In this document: in pieces, positions 8,476-16,287 of the stretch | Position numbering within the stretch: position 1 is the stretch's first letter | Layout: the number at the start of each line of letters is the position of its first letter | Source of the DNA: Archangium primigenium | GTDB lineage: Bacteria > Myxococcota > Myxococcia > Myxococcales > Myxococcaceae | Length of the DNA: 64,000 bases | NCBI RefSeq assembly: GCF_016904885.1 | Contig: NZ_JADWYI010000001.1 | Span: 1,488,001 to 1,552,000, forward strand | Direction: 5' to 3' | Translations under genes and position numbers: made by a program | The notes under the pieces: model-generated | Seen by the model: only the letters and a program-made list of their open reading frames with translations | Database searches by the model: none | Told to the model about the DNA's origin: nothing

Positions 8476-9294
8476 TCAGAGCGCCTGGGCCGCGGCGGCC
8501 GCGTGGGCGTCGTCTTCCTGGCGCACGCCATCGAAGAAGTCGCCGATCTCCGCGAGCAGCCGGGGCGCTTCCACGTCCCTCGGCATGATGTGGTAGCCCG
8601 TGGCCATGGACAGCAGCCGCACCTTGGGCGCGGCGGTGAGGCCCTCGGCCACGAGCCGTCCGCCCGCGGGGTCCACCACGTGGTCCTGCTGGGACATGGC
8701 CACGAGCGTGGGGCAGCGCACCCGGGCCAGGGCCGCCAGGGCCAGGTCCTGCAAGGACCACAGGTCCTGCAGGCGCGCGGACGGGAAGGCGGGCAGGATG
8801 GGCGCCTCGGCGAGCGCCGCCGGGTCCGACAGGTCCGTGCTCTCCTTGAGGATCCACGGCTTGAAGCGCTCGAGCAGGCCGTGGCGCCGCAGCCGCTTGA
8901 GCAGCCACATGTGCGCGCCGGTGAAGTGGATGGCCGGGGCCATGAGCGCCAGGCCGTGCACGTGCGCGGGGTGGCTCGCCGCGAGCAGCAGCGAGAGCAG
9001 GGCGCCCATGGACAGGCCCGCCACGAAGACGCGCCGGTGGCCGCGCAGCGACAGCAGGGCCTCGCTCGCCGCCCGGGTCCAGTCCTCGTGGGTGACGTCC
9101 AGCAGGGCCTCCGGGGTGGTGCAGTGTCCCGGCAGCTGGATGGCGCGCACGAACAGCCCCCGCGCCGCGAGCGCCTCGCCCAGGGGGCGGATCTCCCAGG
9201 GACTTCCCGTGAAGCCATGCAGGAGCAGACAGGCATCCTCGCCCGAGCCCAGGTCGAATGGCGCTGTCTTCAGGGCATCCATCCGCGCGTGCAT
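8476..9294 (-). CDS. Alpha/beta hydrolase, carboxylesterase/monoacylglycerol-lipase type
   Basis: 272 residues. LLLHGFTGSPWEI near residue 25 gives the oxyanion HG motif. The nucleophile elbow is GLSMG near residue 95. An Asp of the triad probably lies in SQQDHVVDP and the His in ATGYHIMPRD near the C-terminus. The overall layout matches the Est30/YvaK-type carboxylesterases of about 245-270 residues. The start may be Met1 (9294) or Met5 (9282); both lie in the same short leader. No signal peptide, so it is probably cytoplasmic. It is monocistronic and converges on the P450 gene; a link to fatty-acid ester turnover is only suggested by the neighbourhood. Confidence 0.85.
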   Translation of the reverse strand: MHARMDALKTAPFDLGSGEDACLLLHGFTGSPWEIRPLGEALAARGLFVRAIQLPGHCTTPEALLDVTHEDWTRAASEALLSLRGHRRVFVAGLSMGALLSLLLAASHPAHVHGLALMAPAIHFTGAHMWLLKRLRRHGLLERFKPWILKESTDLSDPAALAEAPILPAFPSARLQDLWSLQDLALAALARVRCPTLVAMSQQDHVVDPAGGRLVAEGLTAAPKVRLLSMATGYHIMPRDVEAPRLLAEIGDFFDGVRQEDDAHAAAAAQAL

Positions 9295-9342
9295 GTGCTG
9301 ACCAGTCTAGTCACGCGGGCCGCGCGGCGGTATGCCTCCCCC

Positions 9343-9633
9343 ATGGCGGATGCCCCCAAACCCCCGGAAGCCTCCCTGGAGATTCAACTGGATGACGATG
9401 TGGCCAACGGTCAGTACGTGAACATGGCCCTCGTGAACCACACGGAGACGGAGTTCACCCTGGACTTCATCCACGTGCCCCCGCACCAGCCGCGCGCCAA
9501 GGTGCGCTCGCGCGTCATCCTCAACCCCAAGCACCTCAAGCGCCTGCTGGTGGCGCTCCAGGCCGGCGTGGCCAATTACGAGGCGCGCTATGGCCCCATC
9601 ACCATGTCGGATGATGGCTCCTCCATGAATTGA
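9343..9633 (+). CDS. DUF3467 family protein
   Basis: 96 residues from ATG 9343. The segment VNMALVNHTETEFTLDFI followed by KVRSRVILNPKHLKRLLVAL and NYEARYGPI is the hallmark of DUF3467, a short conserved protein found across proteobacteria and other phyla with no assigned biochemical role. No signal peptide or membrane segment, so it is cytoplasmic. It is separated by 66 nt from the secreted-protein gene downstream and diverges from the esterase gene upstream (48 nt gap). Confidence 0.9.
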   Translation: MADAPKPPEASLEIQLDDDVANGQYVNMALVNHTETEFTLDFIHVPPHQPRAKVRSRVILNPKHLKRLLVALQAGVANYEARYGPITMSDDGSSMN

Positions 9634-9699
9634 GAAGGTTCGCGGGAATGACGGGAAGGCTGGCCTCTCGGCCCGGGTCGTCGCACACTCGCGGGTTTC

Positions 9700-10458
9700 G
9701 TGCGCTCCGCCGTCCTGCTCCTCGTCCTCTCCTGGCTCTTCGTGCCGCGCGTCCACGCGGCCTGTCCGTCGGAGGGCGTCAACGTCTTCCCGGCTCCGGG
9801 CTCGGTCGTTCCCACCAACACGCGCTTCCTGCTCGAGGGGGTGGGCGACCTGGCCAGCAAGGTGGGCACGCTGCCCGGGCGCATCCTGCGCATGCAGGGC
9901 CGCGGGCACGAGGTGGAGGTGCGCATCCAGCGCGGCTGGACGAGCGCCCTGGGCCGCAGCACCGTCATCCTCAAGCTGGCGGGGCCCCTGAGGGCCGGCC
10001 TGTCCTACACCCTGCGGCTGGATGACGTGTTGCCCGGCGTGAAGGTGCTCAACGGCGGGGGTGGCTCCACGCCGGAGTGGATCAGCGGCCGGGGGCAGGA
10101 CGTGGCGCGCCCGCGCTGGCTCAAGCGTCCCGCGGTGCGCGAGGGCCTGTCGCGCCGGACCCGGGATGGAAGTGAGCGGTTCGTGAAGTTGAGCATGTCA
10201 CTGCTGGAGGACAGTCCGGCCTATGTGCTGGTGACCCTGTCCCACCGGCAGGGCGACATGGCGGCGCAGCACTACGTGACCCCCCTGCAGAACGGCGTGG
10301 CCCTGGTGGGGCATGACGCCTGCGGCGGGGCGTTCGCCCTGGAGGAGGGCAAGAGCTACCGGGCCCAGCTCGAGGTCTTCGATGCCGCGGGGAACACGGC
10401 GCCCGCGGTCCCTCCTCTGATATTCGAGGCGCCCGTGGCCCCCCTGGAGAACCGATGA
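9700..10458 (+). CDS. Secreted protein of unknown function
   Basis: 252 residues starting at GTG 9700. The first 20 residues form a clear Sec signal peptide (hydrophobic LLLVLSWLF, cleavage after VHA). The mature protein starts ACPSEGVNVFPAPGSVVPTNTRF and looks like two Ig-like or fibronectin-like beta domains: a Pro/Gly-rich beginning, then alternating beta segments, with a second unit starting near residue 165 (AYVLVTLSHRQ). Two further cysteines lie near residues 23 and 208. I do not recognise a named family. It overlaps hemF by 4 nt (ATGA), so it is co-translated with it, although no functional link is evident. Confidence 0.75.
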   Translation: MRSAVLLLVLSWLFVPRVHAACPSEGVNVFPAPGSVVPTNTRFLLEGVGDLASKVGTLPGRILRMQGRGHEVEVRIQRGWTSALGRSTVILKLAGPLRAGLSYTLRLDDVLPGVKVLNGGGGSTPEWISGRGQDVARPRWLKRPAVREGLSRRTRDGSERFVKLSMSLLEDSPAYVLVTLSHRQGDMAAQHYVTPLQNGVALVGHDACGGAFALEEGKSYRAQLEVFDAAGNTAPAVPPLIFEAPVAPLENR

Positions 10459-11354
10459 CGGTGGACGTGGAGTCGTTGAAGCAGCGGATGGTGACGCACC
10501 TGCACGCGCTGCAGGACGAGATTTGCGGAGCGCTGGAGCGGCTGGACGGCCAGGGGCGCTTCCGCGAGGACCCCTGGCAGCGTCCGGGCGGGGGCGGGGG
10601 TCGCAGCCGGGTGATGGAGGAGGGCGCCGTCCTGGAGAAGGGCGGGGTGAGCACGTCGGTGGTGTTCGGCGAGCTCGACGAGGCCTTCGCGGGCAAGCTC
10701 CAGGGCGAGGGGCGGACGTTCTGGGCCGGGGGCCTGTCGCTGGTGCTCCACCCGCGCAACCCCCACGTGCCCACGGTGCACGCCAACTACCGCTTCATCC
10801 ATCAGGGCGGCAAGGCGTGGTTCGGCGGCGGCGCGGACCTGACGCCCTACTACCTGGTGGACGCGGACGCGGAGCACTTCCACCGCGTGCACAAGGAGGC
10901 GTGTGACCGGCACGACCCCACGTACTACCCGCGCTTCAAGCCGGCGTGCGACACGTACTTCCACCTGCGCCACCGCGACGAGGCCCGGGGCGTGGGCGGC
11001 ATCTTCTTCGAGAACATGGGCGGCGACCTGGAGCGCGAGTTCGCCTTCGTGCGCGACGTGAGCCAGGCCTTCCTGCCCGCCTACCTGCCCATCGCCGAGC
11101 GGCGCAAGGACACGCCCTACACCGAGGCCCAGCGCGACTGGCAGGAGGTGCGGCGCGGGCGCTACGTGGAGTTCAACCTCGTCTGGGACCGGGGCACCAC
11201 CTTCGGCCTGGAGACCAAGGGGCGCACCGAGTCCATCCTCATGTCGCTGCCGCCGCGGGTGCGCTGGCGCTACGACTACCACCCCCAGCCGGGGACCGAG
11301 GAGGCGCGCCTGATCGAGGTGCTCCGCCATCCCCGCGCCTGGGCGGGGGTCTGA
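10455..11354 (+). CDS. hemF: Coproporphyrinogen III oxidase, aerobic (HemF)
   Basis: 299 residues, the same length as E. coli HemF. Hallmarks include GGGGGRSRVMEEGAVLEKGG near residue 45, HANYRFI near 110, WFGGGADLTPYY near 123, GGIFFENM near 180, GRYVEFNLVWDRGT near 235 and a C-terminal PPRVRWRYDY. The enzyme oxidatively decarboxylates coproporphyrinogen III to protoporphyrinogen IX with O2 in heme synthesis, in the cytoplasm. The start ATG overlaps the stop of the secreted-protein gene by 4 nt, and the stop overlaps the next gene's start by 1 nt. This is an O2-dependent form, in keeping with an aerobic lifestyle. Confidence 0.97.
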   Translation: MTVDVESLKQRMVTHLHALQDEICGALERLDGQGRFREDPWQRPGGGGGRSRVMEEGAVLEKGGVSTSVVFGELDEAFAGKLQGEGRTFWAGGLSLVLHPRNPHVPTVHANYRFIHQGGKAWFGGGADLTPYYLVDADAEHFHRVHKEACDRHDPTYYPRFKPACDTYFHLRHRDEARGVGGIFFENMGGDLEREFAFVRDVSQAFLPAYLPIAERRKDTPYTEAQRDWQEVRRGRYVEFNLVWDRGTTFGLETKGRTESILMSLPPRVRWRYDYHPQPGTEEARLIEVLRHPRAWAGV

Positions 11355-11839
11355 TGGCCCCGGGTGGCAAGCGGGGGCCGCGCTGGGGCGTGCTCGCGGG
11401 CGCGGGGGCCCTGGTGGGCCTCGTGGGCGGCGGCCTGTTCCTCGCCGCGGGGTCCCGGCCGGATCCCGCGCTCGTGGCCCAGGAGCTCGCGCGCGAGGCC
11501 CGGGTCAACGTGCTGCGCCTGTGCGGGGACGTCCAGGCCTGGCGGGACGAGCATGGCCAGTTCCTCGCGGCGGGCCCGGTGCCGGCCCAGGTGCCACGCG
11601 GGGGCGAGGCGGTGGCGTTCGTGCCGGATGAGAACCTGGGGAAGATCGGCTTCGCGCCGGGCGAGCGCGTGCGCTGCCAGTACGAGGTCCGCGTGCACGA
11701 GTCGCCCCTGGGCGAGGCGGAGGTCACCTGCTTCGCGCGCGGCGACCTGGACGGAGACGGCCAGGTGTCGGTGTACAGCGTCACCCTGGACGCCAATGGC
11801 ATGACGTCGGAGGTCAAAGCGGAGCGCGAGGGCGAGTGA
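11354..11839 (+). CDS. Membrane-anchored pilin-like or periplasmic protein, unknown function
   Basis: 161 residues from ATG 11354, which overlaps the hemF stop by 1 nt. A basic N-terminus precedes one TM helix (about 11-33). The following periplasmic domain has VNVLRLCGDVQAWRDEHGQF near residue 55 and a late DLDGDGQVSVYSVTLD segment. That arrangement (helix, then a two-cysteine beta part and a D-rich loop) resembles pilin-like proteins of myxobacteria, but there is no prepilin peptidase site (G before F/M-x4-E), so it is not a classical type IV pilin. Function unknown. A GC-rich hairpin follows 1 nt after the stop. Confidence 0.75.
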   Translation: MAPGGKRGPRWGVLAGAGALVGLVGGGLFLAAGSRPDPALVAQELAREARVNVLRLCGDVQAWRDEHGQFLAAGPVPAQVPRGGEAVAFVPDENLGKIGFAPGERVRCQYEVRVHESPLGEAEVTCFARGDLDGDGQVSVYSVTLDANGMTSEVKAEREGE

Positions 11840-11840
11840 T

Positions 11841-11866
11841 CCGGGGGAGGTCTCGCAACTCCCCGG
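11841..11866 (+). terminator. GC hairpin after the hemF operon
   Basis: CCGGGGGAG (11841-11849) pairs with CTCCCCGG (11859-11866) with one bulged G and a 9-nt loop. It begins 1 nt after the stop of the preceding gene. No U-tract follows, so intrinsic termination is uncertain. Confidence 0.35.
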
Positions 11867-11890
11867 CCAGATGGGCGACAATCCCGGGTG

Positions 11891-13771
11891 ATGAGTCAAT
11901 CCGGAAACATCAAGGGGCCGCCTGGGGGAGCCATCGGGTTCGTCCCGACACGTGTTTCCGACGGAGGCGTGCAGGGCCGCGGCGATCGGCAGCAGGGCGG
12001 GGGCGATGGCATGGAGCGCGAGGAGCGCACGCGCATCGGCCGCTCGCCCCTGGACACCCGGCCCGGTGGCGCGGGCAGGGGTCCGGGCATGGAGCGCGAG
12101 GAGCGCCCGCGCATCGGCCGCTCGCCCCAGGAGCCCGCGCCGGCGGCGCCCTCCGGCCGAGGCGAGCCGCAGACGCTTCCCGGGGGCCCGCGCGACAGCA
12201 CCCCGCGCGACACCGTGAAGCCCAACCGGATGCGCTTCGCCCAGGACGGACTGGAGACGCGCGAGCCGCAGCGGCCCGTGCGGACCCGGGAGGCCGTGAC
12301 GTCCGCCGAGCTCTTCGAGAAGCCCGCCGCCCCGCGTCCCACGAGCGAGCGGCCCCGCCCGCAGGGCACCGAGGGCGCGGCGTCCAGCAACTTCGAGACC
12401 CCCGACCTGGAGCCGGCCCCGGCCCCGGAGCGGGCGTCCTCCCCGGCGGACTCCCTCGAGGTCCCGTCCCCGACCTCCTCCGCGCCGGTGGAGCGGGCCG
12501 AGACCCGGCCGGACGCGCCCGACGTCTCGTTCGAGGAGCCCGCGCCGACGCCGTCCCGCGCGCCGTCCGCCCCGCGCACCGAGGGCAAGCCCACGCCCGA
12601 CGCGCTGGAGACCCGGGCGCCGGAGCAGGCCGAGCGGCCCGCGCCCACCGAGGGCGAGACGCCCGCGGACACCGGCTTCGAGACGCCCGAGGGCAAGCCG
12701 CTCCCGTCGCGCGCGCCGAGGCCGCAGGAGCCCCGGGGCGAGACGCGCTTCGAGCCGCCGCCTCCTCCCACCGACGCCGAGCCGCCCGTCGCCGGCCACC
12801 CCGTGCCGCCGGGTGTTCCCGGCCCGCCCCGGCGGATCGAGGACCTGCTGCCGAAGTTCGACGAGTCCATCGGCCAGGAGTCGCTCGCCCACCACTTCTC
12901 GGAAGAGGTCGCCTTCCTGGGCGCGGAGCTGCGGCCCTCGCGGATGCCGCCGGGGGAGCGGGCCCTGCGGCTCTGGGCCTTCTTCGCCGCCTATGCCCGG
13001 GCGAACGCGAAGGATCCCGAGGGGCAGTCGCCCGCCGGACGCGCCCGCTTTGAGCAGGCCCTCGTGAAGAACGGCTTCGGGGGCCTGCGTGACGCGGCCA
13101 CCGGCAAGAATGGCGTGGAGACGGCGCTGGTGATGCTGGCGTCGCGCTCGCCGGAGGAGCTGCAGTCGCGGCTCGCCGAGGTCCGCATCGAGCCGGGTCC
13201 CGAGCACCTGCCCTCGGAGGTCTTCCTGCCCGTCGTCGACGAGCGCGCGCCGGAGAAGCCCGCCAAGGCGGCGCCGGAGAAGCCCGCCAAGGCCGCCGCG
13301 CCCGAGGCCCCCGTGGCCAGGAAGGCCGAGCCGGCCGTGGATCCGGACGACATCACCCAGCCCGAGGAGCTTCCGGGCACGCCCGCCAAGGCCCCCGCCG
13401 AGGCCAAGACCGCCGCCGAGGCCAAGGCGCGTCCGGCCGGGGCGGAGGCGGCGCCCTTCGATCAGCAGGAGCCCAAGGCCGTGGTGCCCCAGGGCCTGAG
13501 CGCGAGCGTGCCCAACCCGGCGCTGGTGCCTCCCCGGGTGGCCCTGTCCCCGCGCGACGCGCTCAAGGACGGCGCGGAGCCGGTGGTCGATCGCCGCGGC
13601 GGCACGAACAAGCGCCTGGGGCCCCACATGTTGTGGAACGCCCTGCACGGCCTGCGCGACCCGGCCGAGGACAGTGCGGTGCTCAAGGAAAAATGGAGCC
13701 AGCTCGCATTCGGCTCCATCGTGGCCCTGGTGGGCGCGGCGCTGCTGGTGGCCATGCTCGCCAGCCTGTAG
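11891..13771 (+). CDS. Pro/Ala/Glu-rich tail-anchored protein, unknown function
   Basis: 626 residues from ATG 11891 (GTG 11888 is an alternative). The N-terminal 300 residues are low-complexity, rich in Pro, Ala, Arg and Glu. They contain a direct duplication of MEREERxRIGRSP near residues 41 and 66, and scattered FETP motifs. A compact, probably alpha-helical domain lies at about 320-440 (LPKFDESIGQESLAHHF, then RLWAFFAAYARANAKD). A second Pro/Ala linker leads to a single C-terminal TM segment (SIVALVGAALLVAMLASL) ending at the last residue. The layout suggests a tail-anchored cytoplasmic protein with a long disordered spacer. No family recognised; a long opposite-strand frame here has shadow-like composition. 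Confidence 0.7.
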   Translation: MSQSGNIKGPPGGAIGFVPTRVSDGGVQGRGDRQQGGGDGMEREERTRIGRSPLDTRPGGAGRGPGMEREERPRIGRSPQEPAPAAPSGRGEPQTLPGGPRDSTPRDTVKPNRMRFAQDGLETREPQRPVRTREAVTSAELFEKPAAPRPTSERPRPQGTEGAASSNFETPDLEPAPAPERASSPADSLEVPSPTSSAPVERAETRPDAPDVSFEEPAPTPSRAPSAPRTEGKPTPDALETRAPEQAERPAPTEGETPADTGFETPEGKPLPSRAPRPQEPRGETRFEPPPPPTDAEPPVAGHPVPPGVPGPPRRIEDLLPKFDESIGQESLAHHFSEEVAFLGAELRPSRMPPGERALRLWAFFAAYARANAKDPEGQSPAGRARFEQALVKNGFGGLRDAATGKNGVETALVMLASRSPEELQSRLAEVRIEPGPEHLPSEVFLPVVDERAPEKPAKAAPEKPAKAAAPEAPVARKAEPAVDPDDITQPEELPGTPAKAPAEAKTAAEAKARPAGAEAAPFDQQEPKAVVPQGLSASVPNPALVPPRVALSPRDALKDGAEPVVDRRGGTNKRLGPHMLWNALHGLRDPAEDSAVLKEKWSQLAFGSIVALVGAALLVAMLASL

Positions 13772-13821
13772 CACTCAAGAATGCTTGGGACGACGGGGCG
13801 GCGTGTTAGGGTAGCGCCCCC

Positions 13822-14436
13822 TTGGCCACCGACGACCTCACTCTCGTCAAACGCGTGCGTGATGGAGATCAGCGCGCCTTCAAGCTCCTCGTCGAGCGCT
13901 ACCAGCGCAAGGTGTACGCGGTCGCGCTCGGCATGCTCAAGGACAAGGAGGAGGCGATGGACGTCTCGCAGGAGGCGTTCGTCAAGGTCTACAAGTACCT
14001 GGACCACTTCAAGGGCGACTCTTCCTTCTATACGTGGCTCTACCGCATCACGACGAACATCTGCATCGACGTGATCCGCCGCCGGGGCACCGCGGGCGGG
14101 CCCATGGAGGAGTTCGACGAGTCCATGACGGACCTGTCCGAGACCCGGATTGGCGCCCTGGGCAGCCGCCTGGGGACCAACCCCCAGAAGAGCGCCCTGC
14201 GCCGCGAGCTGGCGGAGAAGATCCAGGAAGCCCTGGCCACCGTGCCGGAGAAGCACCGCGCCATCCTCCTGCTGCGCGAGGTGGAGGGCATGTCCTACGA
14301 GGACCTGTCCCGCACCCTGGACATTCCCAAGGGCACCGTCATGAGCCGGCTCTTCCACGCCCGGGCCAAGGTGCAGAAAATCCTCAGTGAATACCTGGAG
14401 TTGGACGAGGCCAAGAGCGGAGTGGGCAGTGAGTGA
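13822..14436 (+). CDS. ECF-type RNA polymerase sigma factor (RpoE-like)
   Basis: 204 residues starting at TTG 13822. Region 2 is clear at about 10-80: FKLLVERYQRKVYAVALGML, the core DVSQEAFVKVYKYL and FYTWLYRITTN. Region 4 at about 135-190 includes LREVEGMSYEDLSRTLDIPKGTVMSRLFHAR. A variable linker with SRLGTNPQKSALRREL lies between. Such factors direct RNA polymerase to stress or envelope promoters and are usually held by a membrane anti-sigma. The next gene encodes a zinc-finger anti-sigma-like protein, which fits. It resembles RpoE1 of Myxococcus xanthus in general form, but I cannot assign orthology. Confidence 0.92.
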   Translation: MATDDLTLVKRVRDGDQRAFKLLVERYQRKVYAVALGMLKDKEEAMDVSQEAFVKVYKYLDHFKGDSSFYTWLYRITTNICIDVIRRRGTAGGPMEEFDESMTDLSETRIGALGSRLGTNPQKSALRRELAEKIQEALATVPEKHRAILLLREVEGMSYEDLSRTLDIPKGTVMSRLFHARAKVQKILSEYLELDEAKSGVGSE

Positions 14437-14440
14437 GGGC

Positions 14441-14455
14441 GGCTGGAATATTGCT
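14441..14455 (+). promoter_or_regulatory. Possible sigma-54 promoter before the anti-sigma gene
   Basis: GGCTGGaataTTGCT has GG and GC elements exactly 10 nt apart and a perfect TTGCT, but the -24 half matches only GGC and the final G of the consensus TGGCACG. Predicted start is near 14466, about 40 nt before ATG 14507. It lies in the 70-nt gap between sigma and anti-sigma genes. Confidence 0.4.
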
Positions 14456-14506
14456 TTTCCCTTTCCGTCCAAGCCCGCAGACACCCTTTTCCGCAACGGG
14501 TAGAAC

Positions 14507-15178
14507 ATGGCCACGAACTCCGCATGTGAGCGTTTCATCCCGTTGTTGTCCCCGTACATCGACGGGGAGGTGTCGCCCGCGGACCGGGTCAACGTGGAGC
14601 GGCACATGGCCGCCTGCCGGGACTGCGCCAGCCGGGCGGCGGACCTGAGGGCCGAGTCCGCGCTCCTGCGCGTGGGCCTCGAGATGGCCGTGGACGACGT
14701 GGACTTCAAGGACTTCACCCAGAAGGTGATGGCCCGGGTCACGCCGGACCGCCCGCCGCTCTGGGAGCGCGTGCGCATCACGCTCTCGGAGATGTTCCTC
14801 TACCACCGCACCGCCATGGTCTCGTCGCTGGCCACCGCGGCCCTGGTGGTGCTGGTGGCCGTGCCCGTGGTGCTCAACAACCAGCGCGCCGCACCCCTGG
14901 GCTACGGGGCGGAGCGGATGCGCGTGCAGCAGGTGGTGGCCAGCGAGGGCGCCAAGACCCGGCCCCTGGTCCTGGAGTCCGATGACGGAAACACCATCAT
15001 CTGGACGGTGGACCAGGACGCGTCCACGCCGCACGATGCCACGCCGGCCGGCTCCGCGGCGGGGGACCGGGGCGAGGACGCGGACGAGCTCGACGGGGAG
15101 TCGCCCCAGGACGTGCCGGGTCGTCGGCCGGTGAAGCCCGCGACGCCGGACAAGCCCCCCAAGGGAGGAGAGCTGTGA
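14507..15178 (+). CDS. Membrane-bound zinc-finger anti-sigma factor
   Basis: 223 residues. The N-terminus carries a zf-HC2/ZAS motif: Cys7, then HMAACRDC (H-x3-C-x2-C) near residues 33-40, the zinc-binding signature of anti-ECF factors. One TM helix (TAMVSSLATAALVVLVAVPVV, about 104-124) is followed by a periplasmic tail rich in Asp, Glu and Pro. It would bind the ECF factor encoded 70 nt upstream on the cytoplasmic side and sense an envelope signal outside. The stop overlaps the next start by 4 nt (GTGA). Confidence 0.88.
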   Translation: MATNSACERFIPLLSPYIDGEVSPADRVNVERHMAACRDCASRAADLRAESALLRVGLEMAVDDVDFKDFTQKVMARVTPDRPPLWERVRITLSEMFLYHRTAMVSSLATAALVVLVAVPVVLNNQRAAPLGYGAERMRVQQVVASEGAKTRPLVLESDDGNTIIWTVDQDASTPHDATPAGSAAGDRGEDADELDGESPQDVPGRRPVKPATPDKPPKGGEL

Positions 15179-15642
15179 CGATGATGACGCGCACGCCGAT
15201 GATCCCGGTGCTCCTGGTGCTGGGGTTGCTGCTTCCCGGAGGGGTGAGGGCCCAGGCACCCGCGGGGCCCCAGAAGCTCAACGTGGAGGTGGAGGTGGTG
15301 CTCGTCTCCCGCGAGGGCAACGAGGTGTCCCCCGCGCGGCTGCAGAAGATGAAGGACACGTTCAGCAAGCAGAACCTGAACTTCACCTCCTTCAAGAGCC
15401 TCTCGCAGCAGTCCGTGGTGGTGAGCAACCAGTCGCCCACCGAGGTGAAGCTGCCCAACGGCGTGACGGCCTCGATCAAGCTCCAGTCCCTGCAGGCCGG
15501 CACCGCCACCCTGCGGGTGGACGTGCCCCAGCAGACCGCCGCCTCCGTGCAGCTGGGCCGCGAGGGCGCCGTCTACCAGCGCGCCGGCAAGCACCAGGGG
15601 GGCGAGCTCATCCTCGTGCTCTCCTCGCCTCCCGGGAAGTAG
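15175..15642 (+). CDS. Secreted protein in the ECF sigma/anti-sigma operon, unknown function
   Basis: 155 residues from GTG 15175 (ATG 15181 also possible). A Sec signal peptide is obvious (MIPVLLVLGLLLPGGVRA, cleavage before QAPAG). The mature part is mainly beta: LNVEVEVVLVSREGNEV, then ASIKLQSLQAGTATLRVDVPQQ. There are no cysteines and no recognised family. The 4-nt overlap with the anti-sigma gene suggests that it belongs to the same envelope-stress unit, perhaps as a periplasmic sensor or effector; that is inference. Confidence 0.8.
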   Translation: MTMMTRTPMIPVLLVLGLLLPGGVRAQAPAGPQKLNVEVEVVLVSREGNEVSPARLQKMKDTFSKQNLNFTSFKSLSQQSVVVSNQSPTEVKLPNGVTASIKLQSLQAGTATLRVDVPQQTAASVQLGREGAVYQRAGKHQGGELILVLSSPPGK

Positions 15643-15842
15643 CGCCCGGTTTCACTCCACGTCCTCCTCGTGCCCGCCTGGCCCCGCCCGGCGGGCACGT
15701 CGCGTCTCAGGCCCCACCCGGTCATCCGGTCATTCGTTCCGGGGGGTTTTCCCTCCCGAGCGGTAGAAATGTCAGTCCCTGGCATGGCCTTTTCCCCTCC
15801 CCCCTCCCCCCCGCTGTAAGGAATTCCAAGGGGTTACGTCCA

Positions 15843-15857
15843 GGCACGCCGGTTGCT
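15843..15857 (+). promoter_or_regulatory. Sigma-54 (RpoN) promoter, near consensus
   Basis: GGCACGccggTTGCT matches the consensus TGGCACG-N4-TTGCW at every position except the leading T. The predicted start is near 15868, about 64 nt before the small basic protein gene (ATG 15932). The 289-nt gap 15643-15931 holds this and C/T-rich sequence, with no other gene seen. Confidence 0.75.
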
Positions 15858-15931
15858 AAGGGATCAGGCACGGGCGGCGGCGGCGGTTGGCGGGAACGAA
15901 CGACACAGCGGCACAAGGGACGGGGTGGATC

Positions 15932-16168
15932 ATGGCGAAGGCCCAGCGGAGTGGTGGTCGGGTGGTGCGGGTGGCGGGTCAGGTGAAGAAGTCGGCGAAC
16001 CGCGCGGTGGCCAAGGCCCGCAAGCCGGTGGAGCAGGTGCAGGTGACGCTGGGAGACCTCATCGCCGCGGCGTTCGACGTCGCCGGGGAGACGAAGGCCG
16101 CCGCCAAGCTGGTGGCCTCGCGCTCCATGGAGCAGCTCACCGGCCGCCACATCGTCGTCGTCGGCTGA
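15932..16168 (+). CDS. Small basic protein of unknown function
   Basis: 78 residues from ATG 15932. A longer in-frame start at 15887 would overlap sequence just downstream of the sigma-54 promoter and is less likely. The N-terminal 35 residues are strongly basic (RVAGQVKKSANRAVAKARKP), like a nucleic-acid-binding or histone-like tail. The rest is a short helical region (LGDLIAAAFDVAGETKAAAKLV) ending in HIVVVG. No named family recognised. It is a stand-alone gene. The upstream sigma-54 promoter suggests activation by an enhancer-binding protein, common for developmental or starvation genes in myxobacteria. Confidence 0.7.
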   Translation: MAKAQRSGGRVVRVAGQVKKSANRAVAKARKPVEQVQVTLGDLIAAAFDVAGETKAAAKLVASRSMEQLTGRHIVVVG

Positions 16169-16233
16169 AGGCCCACACGCCAACGGTGTGCAGGGTCGGT
16201 TGTTCGCTGTTCGTGGAGACAAGGTGCACTTCT

Positions 16234-16255
16234 GTCCGAGCAGGTCCTGCCGGAC
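16234..16255. repeat. Inverted repeat between two + strand genes
   Basis: GTCCGaGCAGG (16234-16244) and CCTGCCGGAC (16246-16255) are complementary apart from one extra A. It lies 33 nt before ATG 16288 and may be an operator or a 5' UTR hairpin. Confidence 0.45.
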
Positions 16256-16287
16256 GAAGCGCCCGGAGGGGATTAAAATGACGGGCC

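Noticed and set aside
11276-13774. Long - strand frame opposite the Pro/Ala-rich gene
   Set aside because: Composition is Gly/Arg/Leu-rich with no motif, and it also covers hemF sequence; the + strand frame has a coherent TM tail and spacing.
15780-15795. Second sigma-54-like sequence TGGCATG...TTTTC
   Set aside because: The essential GC of the -12 element is missing; the site at 15843 is far better.
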